In this document: piece by piece, positions 1 to 6,557 of the stretch
Layout of the letters: each line of letters opens with the position of its first letter
Position numbering within the stretch: the first letter of the stretch is position 1
Notes under the pieces: model-generated
The model's input: only the letters and a program-made list of their open reading frames with translations
Databases searched by the model: none
Told to the model about the DNA's origin: nothing
Position numbers and translations under genes: made by a program
Source: Oscillospiraceae bacterium
GTDB lineage: Bacteria; Bacillota; Clostridia; Saccharofermentanales; Saccharofermentanaceae
DNA length: 7,712 bases
Direction: 5' to 3'
NCBI GenBank assembly: GCA_902795955.1
Contig: CADBNJ010000207.1
Span: 1-7,712, forward strand

Positions 1-302
1 AGAGACACGGCACGCGAATTGACATCAACACCGCGGCAATCATATTTCATGAACTTGTACTTGAATACGATCCCGACAACTCCCACGCCGCATCCGAGAT
101 CAAGGAAATTGCCGCCTCCCGATCTCATCTGCCTGACATCCTTAATGATCTCCTTGAGCAGGAGGTCGGTCCCGAAGTCAACGCCGTTCCTCGAGAACAC
201 AGAGGTGTCCGTCGCGAAGCTGAAATCACTTCCGTCTATCCTGTAATCTATCAGCCTGATGTCTGATGCCGTATCGGGTTGTGCGTCGTAGTAGTGTGCC
301 AT
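1..302 (-). CDS. Class I SAM-dependent methyltransferase, RsmC/YbxB-like (N-terminal part, cut by window edge)
   Basis: The first 100 residues are present and the frame stays open to the left edge. The product opens with MAHYYDAQP, followed by a short region (about residues 17-48, with FATDTSVFSRNGVDFG at 28-43) typical of the small-methyltransferase group (MTS, YbxB/RsmC-like), in which related enzymes methylate guanine N2 in rRNA. The SAM-binding loop is clear: FLDLGCGVGVVG at residues 66-77. Strand 2 of the Rossmann fold follows, with its acidic residue in GVDVN at 91-95. The catalytic NPP(F/Y/I) motif would lie beyond the edge, so the substrate class cannot be confirmed here. The ATG at 302 follows the preceding stop codon by 4 bases, with an AGGG about 7 bases upstream supplied by that gene's last codons. 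The methyltransferase call is secure. An rRNA target is family-based inference. Confidence 0.88.
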   Translation of the reverse strand, partial: MAHYYDAQPDTASDIRLIDYRIDGSDFSFATDTSVFSRNGVDFGTDLLLKEIIKDVRQMRSGGGNFLDLGCGVGVVGIVFKYKFMKYDCRGVDVNSRAVS

Positions 303-306
303 ATCA

Positions 307-2268
307 TCACCCTATGTAAAAGAATGTCCAGCAGAAGAACAGTATCAGCAGGTACAGTATTCCCGTCCTCCCGATAACATACCGCCTGTCGACTGAAACT
401 GCCGCCTGACCGTCGCCGTCACATATGCTGTTCCTCTTCCTGAACAACAGTACTATCAGTGTAACCAGCACGACCGCAAGACATGATCTCACGGCAATGG
501 AGGTAACCGGAGAGATATTCCTCATGATCACCGTGATCTCCGGAGCATCACTGTATTCACCTGTTATAAGCGGCAGCAGACCGAAATTCACCTGATTTGA
601 AGAAGTGGCCATAAAGCACGCTGTTGCGATGAAAAGAGATTCGGCAGCAATATCGATGATCAGTATATTCTTATTATCCCTTATCATGGGAATGAGTATC
701 GATACCGACAGTACCAGAGGTATCATCCACTGCAGATGCCAGTTCACAAAGATAATAAATGCCGCATAAACAGCCGCTATGGCCAGTTGTGATTCAAAGA
801 GCATCCTCCTGCGGTTATCCGTGTCCGATTTGCGCAGGTAACAGATCACACATACTGCCGCAAACGATACTATGAACAGTGACATGACATCACCCGCCCT
901 GACTTCTGCCAGTCTGCTGACATACGAATAGTCTTCTTCAATGATCCTCGAGATAGCTCCGTGATAGGCACTTCTCTCGAAAACTACGTGAGTCAATACG
1001 GGCAGCACCATAACGATTGCCGTGTTTATTATGATATCCTTAACCTTCTTAACAGCCAGGAGCAGGAGCGGGAAAAAGATAAATAGAGGTATGGTCTTCA
1101 TCGCAACTGCCAGCGACATCACGGCAGAGAAAGCATAATACTTCCTGGAGTAATAGAGCGGGAGCGCACATATTATGACTATCATGTACATAATATCTAT
1201 CTGTCCGTATCCGATCGATATGTACAGCAGCATGGGAGAAGAAATGAATATCATCTTCGCTGCCCCCGCTGACTTATCATCCATTCCGCAAGCCTTGAAT
1301 ATCCTGCCTATAAGCTTAACGGCTGCAAAGAGCAGGACCGTCAGCACAACGGACAGGTACATGGCAGCAAACAATCCTTCCATACCTCCGCCGTAGAAAT
1401 TCCCGTCCATGAAGAATGACAGCGGGAGAATGAGTATCAGCGTAAAGAATATCTGGAAGAAGTTGTACTCATAAGCAAAAAGCATCTTGTTGCTCTGATT
1501 GCCAAGCTCACTCAGATAAGAATAACCGTAATAATCGGTAAAATTGCCCGCCTTAAATGAATCGAGCATCCTGAGGGCACTCTTGATTATCATGAACAGG
1601 TCATAGTATTGACAGATCATGAATACGGATGCACATACGAGCACTCCTATGATCACCCTGTCTGACACGGCACATTCACCAAACGAGCTCTTGTCAAGGT
1701 TATATACATACAGCATTACCATAGCACCGAATATCACGTATACCGCTGCAAAAAGCAGCTTGGCAGATGAACCGCTGCCTGTCCCGTTTACTTCAAACAT
1801 GATACTGCCGGTTCCGGGATTGGTCTTCAACACGGGGGCTTTAACGGCTTTGCCTTCCCCGCCTGCATCATTCACGGTTACATTGAGAACATAACTGCCG
1901 CCCTGCTGTACCCTGAGCCTGCCGGTATCGAGTATGGAATCATATGCTGATGTTATATTCTTAGACGCGATAACATTGCCTGAACCGTCCTGCAGCGTGA
2001 CGAGAATGTCTGTTCTTACCACATTCGGAGACCCGTTGCTGTCCAGGTGTATGTCAACAGATCTTAAGACATCACACGGCATTACAAAAGCCTGGGAATA
2101 CGAATCACCGGCAGCGATCTCATGGTCGTCAGCCTTGCCGGAATAATTGATCTTATGCGAAGAAGTCCATACGGACAATCCCGGCACAACCGTCATCAGC
2201 AGGATGTATAATACTGCCAGAATGCCTGCCGTGACCGCAATGTGAAGGACCTTCTTCCTGTCAGACAT
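307..2268 (-). CDS. Polytopic GT-C-like membrane glycosyltransferase with extracytoplasmic N-terminal insert
   Basis: This 653-residue protein has about a dozen hydrophobic segments. Helix 1 (about 7-30) is followed by a hydrophilic, Gly/Ser/Asn/Val-rich beta-type segment (about 33-167), then helices near 170-190, 203-230, 268-287, 297-320, 337-351, 355-372, 378-404, 410-428, 461-477, 494-527, 534-553, 590-609 and 635-651. GT-C hallmarks are an acidic loop (D236, then GNFTDYYGY at 241-249), GYGQIDIMYM at 353-362 (the GQxD-type motif of lipid-phosphate-sugar transferases), AMKTIPLFIFFPLLLL at 389-404, and NWHLQWMIPLVL at 509-520. Such enzymes use polyprenyl-phosphate sugars on the outer membrane face. 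The donor sugar and acceptor cannot be read from sequence. The start codon lies 1 base after the thrC stop, with GGAGG 5 bases upstream. A GtrA-like gene in the same run fits a lipid-linked sugar pathway. The family call is by motif pattern only, and DUF2029/GT87-like or PMT-like are both possible. Confidence 0.72.
   Translation of the reverse strand: MSDRKKVLHIAVTAGILAVLYILLMTVVPGLSVWTSSHKINYSGKADDHEIAAGDSYSQAFVMPCDVLRSVDIHLDSNGSPNVVRTDILVTLQDGSGNVIASKNITSAYDSILDTGRLRVQQGGSYVLNVTVNDAGGEGKAVKAPVLKTNPGTGSIMFEVNGTGSGSSAKLLFAAVYVIFGAMVMLYVYNLDKSSFGECAVSDRVIIGVLVCASVFMICQYYDLFMIIKSALRMLDSFKAGNFTDYYGYSYLSELGNQSNKMLFAYEYNFFQIFFTLILILPLSFFMDGNFYGGGMEGLFAAMYLSVVLTVLLFAAVKLIGRIFKACGMDDKSAGAAKMIFISSPMLLYISIGYGQIDIMYMIVIICALPLYYSRKYYAFSAVMSLAVAMKTIPLFIFFPLLLLAVKKVKDIIINTAIVMVLPVLTHVVFERSAYHGAISRIIEEDYSYVSRLAEVRAGDVMSLFIVSFAAVCVICYLRKSDTDNRRRMLFESQLAIAAVYAAFIIFVNWHLQWMIPLVLSVSILIPMIRDNKNILIIDIAAESLFIATACFMATSSNQVNFGLLPLITGEYSDAPEITVIMRNISPVTSIAVRSCLAVVLVTLIVLLFRKRNSICDGDGQAAVSVDRRYVIGRTGILYLLILFFCWTFFYIG
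1768..2172 (-). other. Predicted extracytoplasmic beta-rich insert of the GT-C protein
   Basis: Residues about 33-167 of the GT-C-like protein lie between its first two hydrophobic helices and contain no membrane segment. The stretch alternates short hydrophobic strands (VRTDILVTLQD at 84-94, GSYVLNVTVND at 124-134, GSIMFEV at 154-160) with Gly/Asn/Asp turns, as in a small beta sandwich. The topology (outside) is inferred from the basic N-terminus MSDRKK preceding helix 1. I recognise no named domain. A carbohydrate-binding or acceptor-docking role would be speculation. Confidence 0.5.
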
Positions 2269-2281
2269 CTTATCCTCCGAT
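2269..2281 (-). promoter_or_regulatory. Ribosome binding site embedded in the thrC 3' end
   Basis: On the minus strand the last thrC codons read ATC GGA GGA TAA and are followed by G and the ATG of the GT-C gene at 2268. The GGAGG core sits 5 bases from that ATG and overlaps codons for the final Gly-Gly of ThrC. The same 13-base sequence recurs at 3780-3792. The arrangement predicts translational coupling of the two genes. Confidence 0.85.
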
Positions 2282-3778
2282 CAGGATCTCTCTGACCTTG
2301 TCTTCCATGTCTTCCTTATCGATCACATCTTTGTGTCTGATCTCTTTCCTAGAGAGGTCCTTGATCCCCTCCGGTATCTCAAGTCCGCTCTCTTCAGACA
2401 ATTCGGCGATAACCGTCTCCACGGATCTTCCGTTGCTGTAGCCTTCGCCCCTAATTGCATCCATGACTGCCGGAGCGAACTTGAACGGGGATGCCGTCGA
2501 TGCAAATACCGTCTTATGCTCATCACCTGATCTCTGATGATAACGGTTGTAGATATTGAAGCCTACTGCCGTGTGGGTATCGATCACATGATCAGTCCTG
2601 TCATAGACATCGAGGATTGTCTTATATACACCCTTCTCATCCGCAAATCCGCCGACGAACATGCGGTGAAGCACCTTAAGTGTCGTAGGATCCACCGTGT
2701 ACGTTCCGCCGGAATAAAGGGCATTCATCCACTCGACCACGAGTCCCGAATTACACTCCGTCACCTCGAACAGGAGTCTCTCAAGATTGGATGAGATGAG
2801 AATGTCCATGGAAGGCGATGTTGTCTTATAGAACTCTCTGTTGCGGTCATATTTACCGTTGTTGAAGAAGTCGCAAAGGACCTTATTGCGGTTGGATGCA
2901 CAGATGAGCTTATGTATCGGGATGCCCATCTGCTTTGCAAACCAAGCTGCCAGGATATTACCGAAATTCCCTGTCGGCACAACGATATTGATGGCTTCGC
3001 CCATCTCGATCTTCTCCATGCGGAGGAGCTCGACGTATGAATACACATAATAAGCGATCTGCGGAACAAGCCTGCCCCAGTTGATGGAGTTCGCCGAAGA
3101 CAGCCTTATGCCCTTGGCCTCCAGCTCCTTCGCGAAAGCATCGTCACCGAAGATCTTCTTGACGCCCGTCTGCGCATCGTCAAAGCATCCGTTAACTGCA
3201 ACAACATGCGTATTCTCTCCGCCCGTCGTTACCATCTGGAGCTTCTGCGCCTCAGATACACCGCCGGTAGGATAGAAAACGATTATCTCCGTTCCGGGAA
3301 GATCCTTGAATCCTTCAAGAGCGGCCTTGCCGGTATCGCCCGATGTTGCCGTAAGGATGCAGATCTTATCCTTAGCTCCCGTCTTTGCTATGGAAGCGGT
3401 CATGAGATGAGGAAGAAGCTGAAGCGCGACATCTTTGAATGCACACGTGGGGCCGTGCCACAGCTCGAGGATATATTCCCTGTCGTTATAAGGATTCATC
3501 TGAACGAGAGGAACGGTATTCTCCCCCCACTTCTCCTCTGCATATGCGGCAGAAGTATATTCCAGCAGTTCCTGCTCGGAGAATCCGTCCAGGTACTTGC
3601 TCAGGACCTTGGCGGATATCTGATAATACTTCATGTTCTTCATTGATTCGATATCGCCGCGCGACAAAGTAGGGATCTCCTCGGGAACGAACAGACCGCC
3701 GTCAGGCGCAATGCCGAGGATGATAGCTTCCGCGGCCGTGTATCTCTTCTCATAACCTCTTGTGCTTATATACTTCAT
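2270..3778 (-). CDS. thrC: Threonine synthase
   Basis: This PLP enzyme converts O-phospho-L-homoserine to L-threonine and phosphate in the cytoplasm, the last step of threonine synthesis. It is full length at 502 residues, within the usual range of the E. coli/yeast-type class. The N-terminal domain starts MKYISTRG and continues with GIAPDGGLFVPEEIP (22-36). The PLP lysine is K115 in WHGPTCAFKDVALQ (107-120). TSGDTGKAA (145-153), SSANSINWGRL (227-237) and the phosphate-binding loop PTGNFGNILA (268-277) are all intact, as is TDHVIDTHTAVG (395-406) near the C-terminus. The ATG at 3778 is preceded by GGAGG 6 bases upstream and by the stop of the TPR gene 2 bases upstream. No leader, T-box or attenuator precedes it, so any threonine control must act further upstream or on activity. 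No hom or thrB lies in the window. Confidence 0.97.
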   Translation of the reverse strand: MKYISTRGYEKRYTAAEAIILGIAPDGGLFVPEEIPTLSRGDIESMKNMKYYQISAKVLSKYLDGFSEQELLEYTSAAYAEEKWGENTVPLVQMNPYNDREYILELWHGPTCAFKDVALQLLPHLMTASIAKTGAKDKICILTATSGDTGKAALEGFKDLPGTEIIVFYPTGGVSEAQKLQMVTTGGENTHVVAVNGCFDDAQTGVKKIFGDDAFAKELEAKGIRLSSANSINWGRLVPQIAYYVYSYVELLRMEKIEMGEAINIVVPTGNFGNILAAWFAKQMGIPIHKLICASNRNKVLCDFFNNGKYDRNREFYKTTSPSMDILISSNLERLLFEVTECNSGLVVEWMNALYSGGTYTVDPTTLKVLHRMFVGGFADEKGVYKTILDVYDRTDHVIDTHTAVGFNIYNRYHQRSGDEHKTVFASTASPFKFAPAVMDAIRGEGYSNGRSVETVIAELSEESGLEIPEGIKDLSRKEIRHKDVIDKEDMEDKVREILIGG

Positions 3779-3779
3779 A

Positions 3780-3792
3780 CTTATCCTCCGAT
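3780..3792 (-). promoter_or_regulatory. Ribosome binding site of thrC embedded in the upstream gene's 3' end
   Basis: The TPR-like gene ends with codons ATC GGA GGA TAA, followed by GT and the thrC ATG at 3778. The GGAGG core is 6 bases from the start codon, which fixes the thrC start. The 13 bases here are identical to those at 2269-2281. Confidence 0.85.
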
Positions 3793-4611
3793 ATCGAATT
3801 GCTCCGCATATTCTTTTATTACCTGTGCAACTTCAGGATCGTCCTTATACTGCTCGAACTTATCCATGATAAAATCTATTCTCTTAGCGTTCTCGTCAGC
3901 AAGCTTGATCTTGGTGGAGAGCGGTATTATCACCAGAAATACAAGGAGCAGTATTACACCGGCTGCCAGGACTCCGATCCCGATCTTGACACCGAGCCTT
4001 GCCTTGTCTCCGGGTGTCATTACGCTCTCTATGTCTATGTCATCACTGGCCAGCTCATCGCCGCCGGATGCGGAACGCATCATGATGTCACGTCTCTCCT
4101 TCTCTGAAGCGATCTGGAAGGAATTAACACCCTTGGAAGCCTTCATGAGTATAGGTGCCTGATAATTCCTGCGTTCGGAAGGAGATGCTCCCTCCGCCAT
4201 CTGGGCGTTCTTCATCTTATCGGCAAAATCAACGGGCGGAAGCTCGTTGGCAGGAATATTGATATCCTCCTTGCACTTCCTCAGCGCATCCTGTGCTATA
4301 GCGAGGTACTGCTCGTGACCGAGTGTGTTGTTGATCGCGAATTCCAGGCTCTGGACTGCTCTCTTGAACTGTCCCTCCCTGGCAAGACACAGACCGAATA
4401 TCAGTGCGGTATCACCCCACTGAGGATATTTTGTTATGAGAGGCTTGAGGAAGATCTGTGCCACGTCAGTACCGTCACCCTTCGCATTGAGCAGGGCTCT
4501 GTTGTACTGCCTGATGATGTTTGCCTTCTCCTCAACACTGACTTCGAAGAGGATCAGGTCCTTCTCCTCGATTGGATGGATAGCCAGCAAAAGACTCAGA
4601 TAGTCGTGCAT
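3781..4611 (-). CDS. Uncharacterised TPR-like protein with a single membrane segment
   Basis: I do not recognise a named gene. The 276-residue product has an amphipathic helical N-terminal half. Residues about 50-112 look like one to two tetratricopeptide-type helix pairs (YPQWGDTALIFGLCLAREG at 62-80, then FKRAVQSLEFAINN at 82-95). A polar, probably disordered linker rich in Ser, Glu and Asp follows (about 120-205), then one strong membrane helix (about 209-230) and a charged, helix-prone tail (231-276). The basic KARLGVK before the helix suggests a cytoplasmic N-terminus and an external tail. A TPR module suggests protein-protein contacts, but partners are unknown. The start at 4611 overlaps the 3' end of folC by 16 bases, with AAAGGA about 8 bases upstream inside folC. 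The stop overlaps the thrC ribosome binding site. The protein ends Ile-Gly-Gly. The coding call is firm; the function is open. Confidence 0.8.
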   Translation of the reverse strand: MHDYLSLLLAIHPIEEKDLILFEVSVEEKANIIRQYNRALLNAKGDGTDVAQIFLKPLITKYPQWGDTALIFGLCLAREGQFKRAVQSLEFAINNTLGHEQYLAIAQDALRKCKEDINIPANELPPVDFADKMKNAQMAEGASPSERRNYQAPILMKASKGVNSFQIASEKERRDIMMRSASGGDELASDDIDIESVMTPGDKARLGVKIGIGVLAAGVILLLVFLVIIPLSTKIKLADENAKRIDFIMDKFEQYKDDPEVAQVIKEYAEQFDIGG

Positions 4612-5990
4612 CCGATGATTCCTTTCAGTTTGCCTCTGACCTGTCCGAGAAGATATAAAGACCCCGTGACAACGAGCGGTACTTTATCCTTCAGGGATAA
4701 GCCGTATGCGGTACCGACAGCCTCTTCAGGGTCACCGGTATCACCTCTGTTGATCGGTTTATTATACACTTCTTTGATAATATTATAAAGCTGGGCGGGA
4801 TCTGCCGTTCTTGAATTGGCTACCTTAACCGGCCAGACCTCCCCGATCTGAAGTCCGCAGTCCCTGTATGCTCTTATCACGCCTTCTATATCCTTGTCAG
4901 CCATCACACCTATCACGAGCCTTACGGGGCGCCTGATCAGCCTTCCCCCATCAAGCCTTGCATATACTTCCGCAAAACTCCTCGCCCCCTGCGGATTATG
5001 CCCCCCGTCAAGTATTACAAAAGGATCCGTGCAAAGCACTTCCGCACGGCATTTCCACACCGTCATGGATATCCCTTCACGGCATGACTCCTCCGTGATC
5101 GACGGCCATATGTGTGAAGCCTCCTTTACTGCAGCATAAGCAACAGAGCAATTGCCGCACTGATGATCCCCGAGAAGCGATGTCCTGACTGTCATGTTAT
5201 CCACGCGGAACTCCATCTTATGATCATCAGTATAGCTGACCGTGCCGTCCTCAGGCTTAATGAATTCCAGCCTGCAGCCGCGTTCTGCCGCTTCAACGGT
5301 CAGAGTCTTCCTGACTGTCGCTGCCTGTTCATCCGTGAGTATCATATGCGACGGATCGACACAGAACAGAATGTGATCCTTCTTCATTATTCCGGCTTTC
5401 TCCCGGGCGATCTTATCGATCGTATCACCCAGAACCGCCGTATGATCCATCCCTATCGAGGTTATTACCGACGCTATGGGATCATCGAAGATATTTGTTG
5501 AATCCAGCCTTCCGCCGAGCCCCGTCTCCATTACGGCACAGTCGACCTTCTGTTCCGAGAAGTACAGAAGGCAGATTGCCGTAACAAGCTCAAACTCCGT
5601 GGGGTGTTCCGTCCCGGTACCGGTCAGCTTCTCTGAGGCTTCCCTGACCCTGTCAGTCAGCCTTGCCAGGGAGATGTCATCTATCTCGCCGTAAGAATCA
5701 TCCCCTGCATATCTGTACAGTCCTTCCCTTCCGTCAATGATCCTTATCCTCTCGGAGAATCTCTCAAGGAAAGGAGAAGTAAAAACTCCCGTTTTAAGGC
5801 CGGATGCAGCCAGCATCGACGATGCGAAAGCGGTTGCCGACCCCTTCCCGTTCGTGCCTGCTATATGGATGACGCGGAAAACCCTTTCGGGATGACCCAG
5901 GAGTTCACAAAGCCCGTTTATGCGCTCCAGCCCCGGATTAATGCCGAACTTGACCGCATCAGCTAGGAATTCAGGCGTCTTTTGTGTCAT
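4596..5990 (-). CDS. folC: Bifunctional folylpolyglutamate synthase / dihydrofolate synthase
   Basis: This Mur-ligase-family ATP enzyme adds glutamate to folates, and in bacteria often also to dihydropteroate, in the cytoplasm. The 464-residue protein is slightly longer than the usual 420-440. The P-loop is HIAGTNGKGS (42-51), followed by TSPFLERFSERI (71-82), the ETGLGGRLDSTN metal/nucleotide motif (155-166), SIGMDHTAVLG (178-188) and REKAGIMK (196-203, with the lysine usually carbamylated at 198). GDHQCGN (274-280) begins the HQxxN motif, and LDGGHNPQGA (327-336) is the C-terminal domain signature. The conserved arginine motif, commonly W-P-G-R, reads WKCRAE (312-317): the Arg is kept, but Pro-Gly is replaced by Lys-Cys. 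The start at 5990 lies 1 base after the gtrA-like stop. Its only clear purine stretch (AAGGAAGA) is rather far upstream, so initiation may depend on coupling. No folP or folK is present, so dihydrofolate synthase activity is not settled by context. Confidence 0.95.
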   Translation of the reverse strand: MTQKTPEFLADAVKFGINPGLERINGLCELLGHPERVFRVIHIAGTNGKGSATAFASSMLAASGLKTGVFTSPFLERFSERIRIIDGREGLYRYAGDDSYGEIDDISLARLTDRVREASEKLTGTGTEHPTEFELVTAICLLYFSEQKVDCAVMETGLGGRLDSTNIFDDPIASVITSIGMDHTAVLGDTIDKIAREKAGIMKKDHILFCVDPSHMILTDEQAATVRKTLTVEAAERGCRLEFIKPEDGTVSYTDDHKMEFRVDNMTVRTSLLGDHQCGNCSVAYAAVKEASHIWPSITEESCREGISMTVWKCRAEVLCTDPFVILDGGHNPQGARSFAEVYARLDGGRLIRRPVRLVIGVMADKDIEGVIRAYRDCGLQIGEVWPVKVANSRTADPAQLYNIIKEVYNKPINRGDTGDPEEAVGTAYGLSLKDKVPLVVTGSLYLLGQVRGKLKGIIGCTTI

Positions 5991-5991
5991 A

Positions 5992-6531
5992 TTATTTCAT
6001 GTCTTCCTTCTTGAAAACGAAGATCTTGCTCATAACGTAGTTGGCAATGACCACAAATACTGAATTGAGTATCTTGATCAGGTGCAGATATGTGAATGCA
6101 AAGCTGCCTATCGCGAACCATGTGGAATCCTGAGGAGTGTTGAATCCGTTCTCGCAAACGGCGATCATGATGGAGAATATTCCGAGCTCGATCACGAGGA
6201 AAGACACGACTCTCGCCGCCGCAAAGCTGAGAAGCTCCTTGATAACACTCCCCGAGGATCTGAACACAAAGATCCTGTTGGTCAGGTAAGCGACCAGAAC
6301 GGCGATGACCCAGGCGATTATCTGATTGATAAGCGTCATCAGATCGAACGCATATCCGAACACAGATACGTTCAGCTTCGCCGTTACCAGAAGATCAAAT
6401 ATAAGGAACGACGCGAAATTAACTACGGTAGTTACCCCGCCGCTTACAAGATACATGAATATCTTGCGCCATTTCTCCTGCTTCTCGGTGAGGTGATCTC
6501 CTCCGAACAACATTGTCTTAACGATTCCCAT
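5992..6531 (-). CDS. GtrA-family four-helix membrane protein
   Basis: This 179-residue protein has four membrane helices (about 24-50, 65-89, 98-125, 145-172). The family signature is visible: FMYLVSGGVTTVVNFASFL (25-43) in helix 1, and two copies of the helix-end motif, NRIFVF (85-90) after helix 2 and SKIFVF (168-173) after helix 4. GtrA proteins are implicated in moving polyprenyl-phosphate-linked sugars across the membrane (flippase role proposed for phage GtrA) and are found beside glycosyltransferases in teichoic acid, O-antigen and arabinogalactan pathways. Length is slightly above the usual 120-150 residues because of an N-terminal cytoplasmic tail (1-22) and a longer loop between helices 3 and 4 (126-145). 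The start is supported by AGAAGGGA 10 bases upstream. A GT-C-type enzyme lies four genes downstream, but no GT2-type sugar-lipid synthase is in the window. Confidence 0.92.
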   Translation of the reverse strand: MGIVKTMLFGGDHLTEKQEKWRKIFMYLVSGGVTTVVNFASFLIFDLLVTAKLNVSVFGYAFDLMTLINQIIAWVIAVLVAYLTNRIFVFRSSGSVIKELLSFAAARVVSFLVIELGIFSIMIAVCENGFNTPQDSTWFAIGSFAFTYLHLIKILNSVFVVIANYVMSKIFVFKKEDMK

Positions 6532-6557
6532 TATATTTATTCCCTTCTGACTCTGTA
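6532..6557 (-). promoter_or_regulatory. Longest intergenic gap, with the GtrA ribosome binding site
   Basis: These 26 bases separate the surface-protein stop from the GtrA start. On the minus strand an AGAAGGGA lies about 10 bases before the ATG, followed by an A/T-rich spacer. There is no room for a hairpin terminator and I see no promoter. Confidence 0.7.

Noticed and set aside
19..246. 75-residue plus-strand frame at the left edge
   Set aside because: The same DNA encodes the SAM-binding motif of the methyltransferase on the minus strand. The plus-strand product is low-complexity Pro/Ser/Thr-rich sequence.
303..306. ATG overlapping the GT-C stop (at 307) as the methyltransferase start
   Set aside because: It is out of frame with the methyltransferase. 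The in-frame ATG at 302 gives the family's usual short N-terminus before HYY.
3206..3646. 146-residue open frame on the plus strand
   Set aside because: It is fully antisense to the conserved PLP-binding part of thrC, whose motifs are intact on the other strand.
4315..4788. 157-residue open frame on the plus strand
   Set aside because: It is antisense to the folC/TPR-like junction, with no domain signal and no convincing ribosome binding site. It is best explained as a shadow of the minus-strand codon pattern.
6532..6557. Promoter or terminator before the GtrA gene
   Set aside because: The gap is only 26 bases, with a ribosome binding site and an A/T-rich spacer. No inverted repeat with a T-run and no convincing -35/-10 pair could be seen.
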